Below, in pieces: positions 46,046 through 54,624 of a stretch of 64,000 bases of DNA. How positions within the stretch are numbered: the first letter of the stretch is position 1; each line of letters begins with the position of its first letter. Origin of the DNA: Mucilaginibacter kameinonensis. Its GTDB lineage: Bacteria; Bacteroidota; Bacteroidia; Sphingobacteriales; Sphingobacteriaceae. The stretch covers positions 558,001 to 622,000 of the forward strand of contig NZ_RCWZ01000001.1 of NCBI RefSeq assembly GCF_003675385.1. Reading direction: 5' to 3'. A program made the translations under genes and the position numbers. Under the pieces are notes generated by a model. The model was not told the origin of the DNA. It searched no databases and saw nothing but the letters and a program-made list of their open reading frames with translations.

Positions 46046-46087
46046 AAAACAAAAAGCGGTTTCGAAAACGAAACCGCTTTTTGTTTT
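46046..46087. terminator. Very strong bidirectional terminator
   Basis: A perfect 19-bp stem with an AAAA loop, A-tract before and T-tract after on either strand (core AGCGGTTTCG/CGAAACCGCT). It lies just right of the IS and the split REP. Before insertion it would have ended the phospholipase-like transcript. Confidence 0.9.
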
Positions 46088-46208
46088 AAGGGACGTTCTT
46101 CCACGAGCCGTTCATTGTCGCTGCCGCAAGGCCTGTGGCTTGTGGCCCGCAGGTCAGGTAACCATTACGCAACCCCACTCATCCCAACACGCATAACCCT
46201 CTTTTTTG

Positions 46209-46216
46209 TACATTTG
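46209..46216 (+). promoter_or_regulatory. -7 box TACATTTG abutting hisS start
   Basis: Exact TAnnTTTG with a 4-nt gap (CGGC) to the hisS ATG at 46221; no -33 TTTG upstream. Confidence 0.45.
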
Positions 46217-46220
46217 CGGC

Positions 46221-47591
46221 ATGGCATCCATTAAACCATCCGTACCCAAAGGCACACGCGATTTTTCACCGGCCGAAATGGTGAAACGTAACTATATTTT
46301 CGATACTATTAAATCTGTTTTCCGCAAATACGGCTATCAGCAAATAGAAACACCGACGATGGAAAATTCATCAACCTTAATGGGGAAATATGGTGAAGAG
46401 GGTGATAAACTGATATTTAAAGTGCTTAACAGTGGTGATTATCTTGCCAAAGTTGATGAGCAAAAACTTATTGAGCGTAACTCAAATTCTGTTGCGGTTG
46501 CTATTTCTGAAAAAGCCCTCCGTTACGACCTCACCGTGCCTTTCGCGCGTTATGTAGTACAACACCAAAATGAGATCACTTTTCCGTTCAAACGTTTTCA
46601 GGTGCAGCCGGTTTGGCGTGCCGACAGGCCTCAACGCGGCCGTTACCGCGAGTTTTATCAGTGTGATGCCGACGTTGTAGGCTCTGATTCACTGTTGAAC
46701 GAAGCGGAGTTTATTATGATCTACGACGAGGCTTTAACCAAGCTTGGGCTTAAAGATTTCAGTATTAAGATCAATAATAGAAAAATACTATCCGGAATAG
46801 CACAAGTTATAGATAAGGCTGATAATATTATTGATTTGACTGTAGCCATCGATAAGCTGGACAAGATAGGCCTTGATGGAGTAATTAAAGAGCTGCTTGA
46901 AAAAGGCTTTACGGATGCGGATATTGACAAATTGAAGCCTGTAATCCTGCTTGAAGGTAATAATACCGAAAAGCTGTCAAGCCTGCGTGAAGCATTGGCG
47001 CAATCGCAGATTGGTTTAAAAGGCTGCGATGAAATAGAAACTGTTTTTGGCTATATAGAGCGTTGCCCGCTGCAAACTGCCAAGCTTGAATTAGATATTA
47101 CGCTTGCCCGTGGTTTGAACTATTATACCGGCGCTATCTTTGAGGTGAAAACTAACGAAGTGAATATGGGCAGCATCGGCGGTGGCGGTCGTTATGATGA
47201 TCTTACAGGTATGTTTGGTTTAAAAGGACTTACAGGTGCGGGAATTTCCTTTGGTGCCGACAGGATTTACGATGTACTGGAAGAGCTTAACCTGTTCCCT
47301 GCGGGCAGCAACCAAACTACCCGGGTGCTTATATGTAATTTCGATAAAGAAGGTGAACTTTATAGTCTGCCTCTATTACAGGCGCTTCGTCGCAACAATA
47401 TCAACACCGAGCTTTATCCGGCAGGTGCGAAAATCAAAAAACAAATGGAGTATGCTAACAATAAAAACATCCCTTATGTGGTAGTTGTCGGCGGCGATGA
47501 AATGCAAACCGGCTTATTGACGTTTAAGGATATGACCAGCGGTGTACAGGAGAAGTTGACCGCGGACGAGATTGTGGCAAAACTGAACTAA
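46221..47591 (+). CDS. hisS: Histidine-tRNA ligase
   Basis: 456 aa from ATG 46221 ([15 protein letters not shown]); five upstream codons overlapping the -7 box are rejected. Class II motif 2 is [20 protein letters not shown], the histidine-specific [14 protein letters not shown] is present, and motif 3 is [15 protein letters not shown]-terminal anticodon-binding domain follows (about 360-456, [15 protein letters not shown]). It charges tRNA-His. It is monocistronic, ending at the terminator 47741-47783. Confidence 0.97.
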   Translation: MASIKPSVPKGTRDFSPAEMVKRNYIFDTIKSVFRKYGYQQIETPTMENSSTLMGKYGEEGDKLIFKVLNSGDYLAKVDEQKLIERNSNSVAVAISEKALRYDLTVPFARYVVQHQNEITFPFKRFQVQPVWRADRPQRGRYREFYQCDADVVGSDSLLNEAEFIMIYDEALTKLGLKDFSIKINNRKILSGIAQVIDKADNIIDLTVAIDKLDKIGLDGVIKELLEKGFTDADIDKLKPVILLEGNNTEKLSSLREALAQSQIGLKGCDEIETVFGYIERCPLQTAKLELDITLARGLNYYTGAIFEVKTNEVNMGSIGGGGRYDDLTGMFGLKGLTGAGISFGADRIYDVLEELNLFPAGSNQTTRVLICNFDKEGELYSLPLLQALRRNNINTELYPAGAKIKKQMEYANNKNIPYVVVVGGDEMQTGLLTFKDMTSGVQEKLTADEIVAKLN

Positions 47592-47607
47592 TAACTAACT
47601 ATTATAT

Positions 47608-47732
47608 GTCATTGCGAGGAGCGGCGTAGGGTCTGAGCCGCGGGCGACGCGGCAATCTCGTCGTTATGCCTGTGAGACATGCAAAGCCGCTGAGCACAGC
47701 TACGGGATTGCCACGCTATCGCTCGCAATGAC
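47608..47732. repeat. Inverted repeat, GTCATTGCGAG family
   Basis: Outer arms GTCATTGCGAG (47608-47618) and CTCGCAATGAC (47722-47732), with imperfect inner pairing. Third copy of the family at 25150 and 39811. Confidence 0.8.
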
Positions 47733-47740
47733 ATAAGAGC

Positions 47741-47783
47741 AAAAAGAGAAGGGGTTTCGCAACGCGAAACCCCTTCTCTTTTT
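47741..47783. terminator. Bidirectional terminator between hisS and efp
   Basis: Perfect 19-bp stem (AAAAAGAGAAGGGGTTTCG and its complement), 5-nt loop, between convergent genes. The CCCCCTTTAGGGGG palindrome follows at 47799-47812. Confidence 0.92.
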
Positions 47784-47819
47784 ATTAAAACCATCACTCC
47801 CCCTTTAGGGGGCGGGAGG

Positions 47820-48383
47820 CTAACCTTTCACGCGCTCAACGTAAGCGCCGGTAGCAGTATCTACCTTGACCTTATCGCCAATGTTGATGAATAATGGTAC
47901 GCGGATCTCCGCGCCGGTTTCAACGGTAGCGTTTTTCATGGCGCCGCTTGAAGTATCGCCTTTAACAGCGGGTTCTGTATAGGTAATTTCCAGTTCGGCC
48001 GAACCTGGGATTGAACCCATGATAGGCTCTTCGCTTTCAAAGGCAACAATTACATTCATGCCTTCTTTCAAAAATTTAACTGCCGGGCCAAATAATGCTT
48101 TTGGCACGTTATGCTGATCGTAGGTAACGTTGTCCATTACTACTAATGAATCACCTTCGTCATATAAATACTGATAATCGTTGGTTTCAACGCGGGCTAT
48201 ATCAACCTCTTCATCTGTACGGAAACGATATTCAACCAATTTACCTGATTTAACGTTGCGCATACGGGCCTGATAAAACGCGCGTAAGTTGCCCGGGGTA
48301 CGGTGTAAAAACTCTTCTACCTGAACTAATTCGCCATTGAAGCGAAGTACATTTCCATTTTTAACATCTGATGCCTTAGCCAT
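47820..48383 (-). CDS. efp: Elongation factor P
   Basis: 187 aa with the three EF-P beta-barrel domains (KOW-like, OB, C-terminal with PLFINIGDKVKVDTATGAY). It relieves ribosome stalling at proline runs. The tip of domain I reads HRTPGNLRAF, so the position of the usual modified Lys (K in PGKG of E. coli) is Asn32, with Arg34 two residues on. This marks an unusual EF-P subtype. A good promoter (CTTG-N20-TAAGTTTG) lies 17 nt upstream. Confidence 0.95.
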   Translation of the reverse strand: MAKASDVKNGNVLRFNGELVQVEEFLHRTPGNLRAFYQARMRNVKSGKLVEYRFRTDEEVDIARVETNDYQYLYDEGDSLVVMDNVTYDQHNVPKALFGPAVKFLKEGMNVIVAFESEEPIMGSIPGSAELEITYTEPAVKGDTSSGAMKNATVETGAEIRVPLFINIGDKVKVDTATGAYVERVKG

Positions 48384-48400
48384 AAAATAATATTGAGGCG

Positions 48401-48432
48401 CAAACTTAGTTACTTAAGCGCAAAGAAACAAG
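48401..48432 (-). promoter_or_regulatory. Promoter of efp: CTTG-N20-TAAGTTTG
   Basis: -7 box TAAGTTTG at 48401-48408 and -33-like CTTG at 48429-48432, 20 nt apart, on the minus strand; leader of about 12 nt. Confidence 0.6.
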
Positions 48433-48445
48433 TAGTTAGTGGTTT

Positions 48446-48833
48446 AGTGAGTGGTTGATTGGGTTGATTAGGTGAGTGGTTTACTGTTTTGATAAGGAAT
48501 TGGCGATTTATTGAACAGTTGTTAGCGGGCCTGAAAAAACGGTTTTTGAATTGAAATTTATCGAATTAAGGATTCTTCTATTTATTAGAATGCCTTTAAA
48601 TCATGATAAATTGTTTCTGGCGTGTATACGGAGCTCCTATGGAGCTGTTTTATTTATGGATAGATTACTATAAACACGACACCCCTATGGGGTGTAATAT
48701 CGGGTAAAATTAAACTCCGGAGGAGTATCGTGTTTGTAGCTAAGCGAGAGGCGTTTTTTGGCTCCGTAAGAGCCTCGTAATTAAGACATACAGCTCAAAC
48801 CACTCACCTAATCAACCCAATCAACCATTCACT
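48446..48833. repeat. 388-bp element with 37-bp inverted ends (36/37)
   Basis: Arms 48446-48482 and 48797-48833 carry the GTTGATTAGGTGAGTGGTT sequence and differ at one base. Inside are four small hairpins with similar plan: AGCTCC-TAT-GGAGCT (48632-48646), ACACCCC-TAT-GGGGTGT (48679-48695), ACTCC-GGA-GGAGT (48714-48726) and GGCTC/GAGCC (48760-48774), plus AAACACGA/TCGTGTTT. No ORF over 40 codons. It occupies the gap between efp and the ABC gene. Confidence 0.85.
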
Positions 48834-48838
48834 AAAAG

Positions 48839-49459
48839 CTAAACCTTATAATCCACAATACTCAGCCGGTGATTACAGAAGCCGTACTCATGTTCCTGGT
48901 TGGAGCATACTATGGTAAGGCGGCCGGCGGCAAATTGTTGTACGAGGCTTAAATACCAGTCGACACCCTGGGTATCCAGGTTGGAGGTTGGCTCATCAAG
49001 CATGAGCATGGGGGTATCGGCACAAAAAGCAAGGGCAAGCTTAAGGCGCTGTTTCATACCCGAGGAAAAGTATTTGATAAGTTTATTGGTGCTTTTAGGC
49101 AAATTAAGCAGTTCGATCAGTTGGGCTTTATCCATCCCCTGTTTAAAGCTTTTAAACCTGAAATGGAAGTCGACCATCTCACTCATGGTAAACTCCTCTA
49201 TAAGCTCCAGATAAGGTGCAGCAAGGCTTAAATGAGTAAATACAGTGTCTATCTCAACCGCTTTACCATCATTGGCGAAATCAATCTTGCCAACAGATGG
49301 TGAGAGGCTGCCGTTTAGAACCTGTAATAAAGTTGACTTCCCTGAACCGTTAGGGCCAAGGATGGCATAAGACTCGCCGGAGGTAAAAGTATAATCCACC
49401 CCTTTGAAAATCCAGTCGCGGTTAAAGCGGCGGCCGATGTTTTGGAGGGTGATGATCAT
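48839..49459 (-). CDS. ABC transporter ATP-binding protein
   Basis: 206 aa. Walker A GPNGSGKSTLLQV, signature FSSGMKQRLKLAL, Walker B PMLMLDEPTSNLD and the switch His region VCSNQEHEYGF. There is no membrane part. A partner permease is not adjacent; the family is of the CcmA/heme-exporter or daunorubicin-type small ATPases. It lies downstream of the lpx operon on the same strand, with 150 bp of inverted repeat between. Confidence 0.9.
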   Translation of the reverse strand: MIITLQNIGRRFNRDWIFKGVDYTFTSGESYAILGPNGSGKSTLLQVLNGSLSPSVGKIDFANDGKAVEIDTVFTHLSLAAPYLELIEEFTMSEMVDFHFRFKSFKQGMDKAQLIELLNLPKSTNKLIKYFSSGMKQRLKLALAFCADTPMLMLDEPTSNLDTQGVDWYLSLVQQFAAGRLTIVCSNQEHEYGFCNHRLSIVDYKV

Positions 49460-49469
49460 AGGGAGCTTA

Positions 49470-49609
49470 TGGTTGATGGTTCATAGTTCATAGCCGAAGA
49501 ACCTGTTTATAGCTTATGGTTGAATGCTGTTTTGGAATTATAGTTCATGGCCATATACAAAGCGGACAAGCATCCGGCTATGAACCATGAACTATAACCC
49601 ATCAACCAT
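49470..49609. repeat. Inverted repeat, GGTTCATAGTTCAT family
   Basis: Left 49470-49497 (ATGGTTGATGGTTCATAG...), right 49575-49609; same core as 16720-16818, with an extra 7-8 nt on the right. The right arm stops exactly at the lpxA stop codon. Confidence 0.7.
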
Positions 49610-50395
49610 TTAGGTATTCCCAAAACCTTTCATGATACCGCGTTGCGAGTTTTGCAGGAAGTTGATGATCTCATCGCGTTCCACGCTTGGGGTAAACTCT
49701 GCCTCGATGATATCAAGTGCTTTGGTTACGTTATATTTTTTAAGGAATATGATCCGGTAGATCTCCTGGATTTCGGCAATTGTGGCAGCCGAAAAGCCCC
49801 TGCGGCGTAGACCTACAGAATTGATACCTACATAAGATAATGGCTCGCGACCAGCCTTGGTATACGGAGGCACATCTTTACGTACCAATGAACCGCCCGA
49901 TATCATGCTGTGTGCGCCAATTTCAACAAACTGGTGTACTGCAGATGAACCACCGATAAACGCATAATCATAAACTGTAATATGACCGGCCAGCTGCACC
50001 GCGTTGGCAACAATAACGTTATCGCCAATAACACAATCGTGTGCTACGTGCACATACGCCATCAACAAACAGTTGCTGCCGATGGTTGTAGTATTTTTAT
50101 CAAGCGCGGTACCACGGTTAAGGGTAACACATTCACGAATGGTAGTGTTATCGCCTATGGTTACGGTGCTTTGCTCGCCTTTGTATTTTAAATCCTGTGG
50201 CGGTGCAGATACTACCGCGCCGGGGAAAATACGGCAGTTTTTACCTATCCGGGCACCGTCCATAATTACGGAGTTGGAGCCGATCCAGGTACCTTCGCCA
50301 ATTTCAACATCCTTGTGGATGGTAACGAAGGGTTCAATTACCACATTGTCGGCAATTTTGGCCTGTGGGTGGATATATGCTAATGGCTGGATCAT
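49610..50395 (-). CDS. lpxA: Acyl-ACP--UDP-N-acetylglucosamine O-acyltransferase
   Basis: 261 aa. A left-handed beta-helix of hexapeptide repeats (YIHPQAKIADNVVIEPFVTI), with catalytic-type His in LMAYVHVAHDCVIG and the C-terminal helical domain (VGLRRRGFSAATIAEI). It performs the first step of lipid A synthesis in the cytoplasm. Its ATG overlaps the lpxC-fabZ stop by 4 nt (ATGA), so translation is coupled. Confidence 0.96.
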   Translation of the reverse strand: MIQPLAYIHPQAKIADNVVIEPFVTIHKDVEIGEGTWIGSNSVIMDGARIGKNCRIFPGAVVSAPPQDLKYKGEQSTVTIGDNTTIRECVTLNRGTALDKNTTTIGSNCLLMAYVHVAHDCVIGDNVIVANAVQLAGHITVYDYAFIGGSSAVHQFVEIGAHSMISGGSLVRKDVPPYTKAGREPLSYVGINSVGLRRRGFSAATIAEIQEIYRIIFLKKYNVTKALDIIEAEFTPSVERDEIINFLQNSQRGIMKGFGNT

Positions 50396-51798
50396 GCTTC
50401 TGTTTCTTTTACTTTAACAATTTGAGCCATCAGTTCGGCCTCAACAACAACGCGGTCGCCTACCATACCAACACCTTTCATGGTAGCTATACCACGGCGG
50501 ATTGGGGCTGTAAGATCACATATGTAAATAATGGTATCTCCGGGTACAACCTTACTTTTAAAGCGCGCGTTCTCAATTTTCAGAAACAGGGTAAGGTAAT
50601 TTTGCGGATCGGGTACGGTATTTAATACCAGGATGCCGCCGGTTTGAACCATGCCTTCAATTTGCAGTACGCCCGGGAAGATTGGTGCGCCTGGAAAATG
50701 CCCTTTGAAAAACTCTTCGTTAATGGTTACGTTTTTACAGCCAACAACGTGGTTTTTGGTAAGCTCCAGGATCTTGTCGATCATTAGGAACGGCTGGCGG
50801 TGAGGCAGCATCCCCATAATATCAACGGTATCAAAAAGAGGTTTGGCATTCAGATCGTAAGTTTTAACCTGCTTGCGGCTTTTTTCTTTTTTGATTAAAG
50901 CTTTAATCTTTTTAGCGAAAGCAACGTTAGCTGCGTGGCCCGGCCTTGCAGCCATGATATGGCCTTTAAGCGGTACACCAACTAAGGCCAAATCGCCAAT
51001 CATATCCAGCAGCTTGTGGCGTGCCGGCTCATTTTGATGGCGAAGTTCAATGTTATTTAAAATACCTTGCGGTGCAACGCTGATATCCTTACGGTTAAAC
51101 AGTTTGGCCAGGTGATTAAGTTCTTCTTCATCAACATCTTTATCAACAACCACAATGGCGTTGTTCAGGTCACCGCCTTTGATCAGGTCGTGCTTTAGCA
51201 ACATTTCCAACTCATGCAAAAAGCAGAAGGTACGGCATGAGGCAATTTCTTTTTTGAACTCGCTGATGGTTGAGATACTGGCATGCTGGCTGCCCAGCAC
51301 CTGCGAGTTATAATCAACCATACAGGTAAAGCGGTAATCATCTAATGGCATAGCTACCATTTCCACCTTACGGTCGGTTTCAGAGTAGTGAATGTTATAT
51401 GGGATGTGGTAGTATTCACGATCGGCATCCTGCTCCAGAAGGCCTGTTTCGGTAATTACGTCAACAAACTGAATCGAACTGCCGTCCATGATCGGCGTTT
51501 CCGGGCCATCAAGGTCAATCAGTACGTTATCAATTTCAAGTCCAACCAAGGCGGCCAATACGTGTTCAACTGTATTTACAGTAGCACCGTTTTGGCTGAT
51601 AGATGTTCCGCGGGATGTATCGCTTACATTATCAACATCGGCATCAATAATTGGAGCACCGGGAATATCAACCCTCCTGAATTTATAACCGTGGTTTTCA
51701 GGGGCAGGATTAAAGGTCATTGTAACGCTTTGTCCGGTGTGCAAGCCTGTTCCTGATACCGAAACCGGCGCTTTAATAGTTCTTTGTTTAACGTTCAT
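50392..51798 (-). CDS. lpxC-fabZ: Bifunctional LpxC deacetylase / FabZ dehydratase
   Basis: 468 aa, a fusion typical of Bacteroidota. Residues 1-310 are LpxC, with zinc-binding EHVLAAL and HKLLDMIGD. Residues 320-468 are FabZ, with the hot-dog fold and catalytic HFPGAPIFPGVLQIEGM (His and Glu). LpxC commits to lipid A synthesis; FabZ dehydrates 3-hydroxyacyl-ACP, so the fusion balances lipid A against fatty acid supply. It is between lpxD and lpxA in one operon. Confidence 0.97.
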   Translation of the reverse strand: MNVKQRTIKAPVSVSGTGLHTGQSVTMTFNPAPENHGYKFRRVDIPGAPIIDADVDNVSDTSRGTSISQNGATVNTVEHVLAALVGLEIDNVLIDLDGPETPIMDGSSIQFVDVITETGLLEQDADREYYHIPYNIHYSETDRKVEMVAMPLDDYRFTCMVDYNSQVLGSQHASISTISEFKKEIASCRTFCFLHELEMLLKHDLIKGGDLNNAIVVVDKDVDEEELNHLAKLFNRKDISVAPQGILNNIELRHQNEPARHKLLDMIGDLALVGVPLKGHIMAARPGHAANVAFAKKIKALIKKEKSRKQVKTYDLNAKPLFDTVDIMGMLPHRQPFLMIDKILELTKNHVVGCKNVTINEEFFKGHFPGAPIFPGVLQIEGMVQTGGILVLNTVPDPQNYLTLFLKIENARFKSKVVPGDTIIYICDLTAPIRRGIATMKGVGMVGDRVVVEAELMAQIVKVKETEA

Positions 51799-51819
51799 AT
51801 TTAAAATTACAGGCTAAGG

Positions 51820-52869
51820 CTATTCGCTCGCCTTGCCTTTACGTAGTTCTTCAATCAATTTTTCAAGCTCATAAACCTTACGGTCAAGCTCCGGCAGCTT
51901 TCGCAACTTAGCGTGGGCACGAAGGTAGTCTTTATATGGCATATATGGTGTACCGCCCCATACCTTACCCTCTTCTGTGATAGAGCCGTTTATGCCTGTC
52001 TGGGCCGAAAACTGAGACCCGTTAGCTATGTTTAGATGCCCTGCAAAACCTACTTGACCGCCTATAACAACTCTTTCGCCAATTTTGGTACTGCCCGATA
52101 TGCCGGATTGCGCTGCAATTACGGTATTCGCCCCAATTTCAACATTGTGCGCTATCTGGATCAGGTTATCAATTTTAGCACCTTTGCGTACTATGGTTGA
52201 ACCCATGGTTGCCCTGTCTATAGTGGTGTTTGAACCCACTTCAACATCATCCTCCAAAATTACATTACCAATCTGTGCAATTTTAGTATAAGTACCATCC
52301 GGATTAGGTGCAAAGCCAAAGCCATCGCTGCCAATTACCGCGCCCGAGTGTACAATCACATTGTTGCCTATTACACAGTCAAAATAAACTGTAGCGCCTG
52401 CAAACAGGGTTACATTATTGCCAAGGGTTACATTATCGCCAACATTAACGTTAGGATAGATCTTGCAATTGTCGCCGATGGTTGCATTTTGGCCGATATA
52501 AGCAAACGCACCGATGTATGCCCCCGCCCCAACCTGCGCGGTTGGATGAATAAAGCTTGGCTGCTCGATACCTTTTTTATCAAGCCTGAAGGTATTATAC
52601 TTTTCAAGCAGAACAGTGAATGAACTGTATGCATTCTCCACCCTGATGAGCGTAGCTTTTACCGGTGCTGTTAATTGCTGATCGTTATTAACAATAACAA
52701 TGGAGGCATTGGTGGTGTACAAAAATTGCTCATACTTAGGGTTAGCCAAAAAAGAAAGACTGCCTGGGCCGGCTTCCTCTATCTTGGCAAGCTGGCTAAC
52801 AGTTGCCGAAGAATCGCCTTCAACAGTTCCGTTGAGCAGTAAACTTATATCATGAGCGGTAAATTGCAT
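51820..52869 (-). CDS. lpxD: UDP-3-O-(3-hydroxyacyl)glucosamine N-acyltransferase
   Basis: 349 aa. An N-terminal uridine-binding domain (FTAHDISLLLNGTVEGD), then hexapeptide repeats with His in NLIQIAHNVEIGANTVIAAQ, then a C-terminal helix. It adds the third acyl chain step in lipid A synthesis. It heads the lpxD-lpxC-fabZ-lpxA operon. A full -33/-7 promoter ends 4 nt before its ATG, so the mRNA would start at the start codon. Confidence 0.96.
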   Translation of the reverse strand: MQFTAHDISLLLNGTVEGDSSATVSQLAKIEEAGPGSLSFLANPKYEQFLYTTNASIVIVNNDQQLTAPVKATLIRVENAYSSFTVLLEKYNTFRLDKKGIEQPSFIHPTAQVGAGAYIGAFAYIGQNATIGDNCKIYPNVNVGDNVTLGNNVTLFAGATVYFDCVIGNNVIVHSGAVIGSDGFGFAPNPDGTYTKIAQIGNVILEDDVEVGSNTTIDRATMGSTIVRKGAKIDNLIQIAHNVEIGANTVIAAQSGISGSTKIGERVVIGGQVGFAGHLNIANGSQFSAQTGINGSITEEGKVWGGTPYMPYKDYLRAHAKLRKLPELDRKVYELEKLIEELRKGKASE

Positions 52870-52873
52870 CGGG

Positions 52874-52904
52874 CAAATTTAAATGTTAAAATTGAAGCAA
52901 CAAA
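52874..52904 (-). promoter_or_regulatory. Promoter of the lpxD operon: TTTG-N19-TAAATTTG
   Basis: -33 TTTG (52901-52904), 19-nt spacer, -7 TAAATTTG (52874-52881), all exact consensus on the minus strand. The last base is 4 nt from the lpxD ATG, leaving no room for a leader. Confidence 0.75.
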
Positions 52905-53009
52905 TTATTAATGAGTTATGAACACGCGTTAAAAAGTTTTGACTGTCAGTGCCTTTAATTTTTCATTATATCTTCATTAAGCACAAGCCTGTCGCAAGTT
53001 GTTTTTTTA

Positions 53010-53105
53010 TGTAGAGACGCATAATTGCGTCTCCTTTAGGACAAGCCGCCTTACCAGGCTTGAACTACGGTAATCTGCATGGAGACGCAATTATGCGTCT
53101 CTACA
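53010..53105. repeat. Perfect 25-bp inverted repeat, TGTAGAGACGCATAATTGCG family
   Basis: Arms 53010-53034 and 53081-53105 are exact complements. A single related arm lies at 27307-27330. It lies between the HD gene and lpxD and may end the HD transcript. Confidence 0.9.
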
Positions 53106-53119
53106 TGAGAAAAAGCCTA

Positions 53120-54352
53120 TTAATTCAACAACTCCTTATTATAGCAAAGAATATGTTTTTTCACCGTTTTAGCTAAAGCTACCAGGTTTGAATTATCGCT
53201 GGCTTCGGCAATATCTTTTACCTGGCCATTTTTCATTAATATGCAAATGTTGCCATCGTTCTGGTTGTAAGCATTATTACGGATGGATGTGGTGAACACA
53301 AAGTACGCCGCGGCATCCTCATAACTTATACCATATTTTTGCACCGCTTTTTGGCGAAGCTGTTCAACAAAGGCTTCGTCCGGACAATCGTTGGTGATAT
53401 CGACCCTGAAAAGATTGCGCTGTACCAGGTTTTTACAAAGCTGGGAAAGCACAAGGTCTGGGTGATAGGCCCACACTTTTACCGAGGCCATAATATCTGT
53501 ATCATCCAAACAGGCAAAGGTTTCCAGGTGACGCTCTTCATTCATGAAAGCATCGAGACTGATGCGGTTCTTTAAAAAATGCATCAACGCCGGTGTCGCA
53601 AACAGGTTTTCGCCCTGCGATATCAGCTCTCGGCCTCGTCTGAAGATTTTGGTGAGCACCTCCTCACCTGCTATTACTGTTTTATGCAGATAAACCTGCC
53701 AGTACATCAGCCTGCGGGCAATCAGAAACTTTTCTATCGAATAAATGCCTTTTTCATCAACCACCACATGATCGTTTTTAACATTAAGCATTTTGATGAT
53801 ACGCTCGGAGCTGATCACCCCTTCGGATACCCCGGTAAAGAAACTGTCGCGGTTAAGATAATCCAGCCTGTCCATATCCAGCTGACTGGATACCAGTTGG
53901 TGCAGGAACTTACGCGGATAGGTATCGTTAAAAATATCGATAGCCATGGTAAGCTTACCTTCAAACCTCGCGTTAAGCTTATTCATCAGCATTGATGAAA
54001 TATCCTCATGGGCTATGCCATCAATTATGGTATTTTCCAAAGCGTGCGAAAACGGCCCGTGACCGATATCATGCAGCAGTATGGCAATGGTTACGGCTTC
54101 TTCCTCTTCAGGAGAGATCTGGTGGCCTTTGCTTCTTAATGTTTCGAGTGCTGTATCCATCAGGTACATCGCCCCTAATGCATGATGGAAACGGGTATGC
54201 AGCGCGCCGGGATAAACCAGGTGAGTCATGCCCAACTGCTTTATATAACGTAACCGCTGAAAGTATGGATGGGATATAAGGTCAAATATCAGTTCGGTGG
54301 GGATACTGATGAAACCATAAACCGGGTCGTTAATTATTTTCTTTTTATTCAA
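53120..54352 (-). CDS. HD-domain phosphohydrolase
   Basis: 410 aa from TTG 54352 (NKKKIINDPVYGFISIP follows). The HD metal site is complete: HTRFHHALGAMYLM, LLHDIGHGPFSHALE and later SQLDMDRLDYLNRDS with the last Asp. These proteins belong to the SAMHD1/dGTPase-like group and may hydrolyse nucleotides. An ATG at 54385 is in frame but overlaps the -7 box (54383-54390), so it would not be transcribed; hence the TTG start. Confidence 0.9.
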   Translation of the reverse strand: MNKKKIINDPVYGFISIPTELIFDLISHPYFQRLRYIKQLGMTHLVYPGALHTRFHHALGAMYLMDTALETLRSKGHQISPEEEEAVTIAILLHDIGHGPFSHALENTIIDGIAHEDISSMLMNKLNARFEGKLTMAIDIFNDTYPRKFLHQLVSSQLDMDRLDYLNRDSFFTGVSEGVISSERIIKMLNVKNDHVVVDEKGIYSIEKFLIARRLMYWQVYLHKTVIAGEEVLTKIFRRGRELISQGENLFATPALMHFLKNRISLDAFMNEERHLETFACLDDTDIMASVKVWAYHPDLVLSQLCKNLVQRNLFRVDITNDCPDEAFVEQLRQKAVQKYGISYEDAAAYFVFTTSIRNNAYNQNDGNICILMKNGQVKDIAEASDNSNLVALAKTVKKHILCYNKELLN

Positions 54353-54382
54353 TGTTGCTTGTGTAAATGCAAAAATGTAAAA

Positions 54383-54390
54383 CAAAGGTA
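54383..54390 (-). promoter_or_regulatory. -7 box TACCTTTG for the HD gene
   Basis: Exact TAnnTTTG on the minus strand with a TTTA 21 nt upstream. It places the transcript start near 54376, downstream of the ATG at 54385 and upstream of the TTG at 54352. Confidence 0.5.
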
Positions 54391-54468
54391 AAATAAGAGC
54401 GTCAGGTTTGTTAAATTTTGTTAATACCTTTACTGTGCAACAACAAATACATCTCTTTGGGGTTTATT

Positions 54469-54607
54469 GTCTGAATCAGAATTCGCGGAATTTGTCTGAA
54501 CTCGAATTTTTCGAATTAAAGAATTACCTGAATTTCAATCCGATATTTGTACGCCGGATGAACTAAAATTCGATGAATTCATTCATTCGATAAATTCCGG
54601 TTCTGAC
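54469..54607. repeat. Imperfect GAATTC-rich inverted repeat
   Basis: GTCTGAATCAGAATTCGCGG on the left and AATTCCGGTTCTGAC on the right, with several GAATT/AATTC pieces between; divergent gap before porX. Similar pieces occur at 48540-48570. Confidence 0.35.
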
Positions 54608-54624
54608 CTTAACATATACATACC

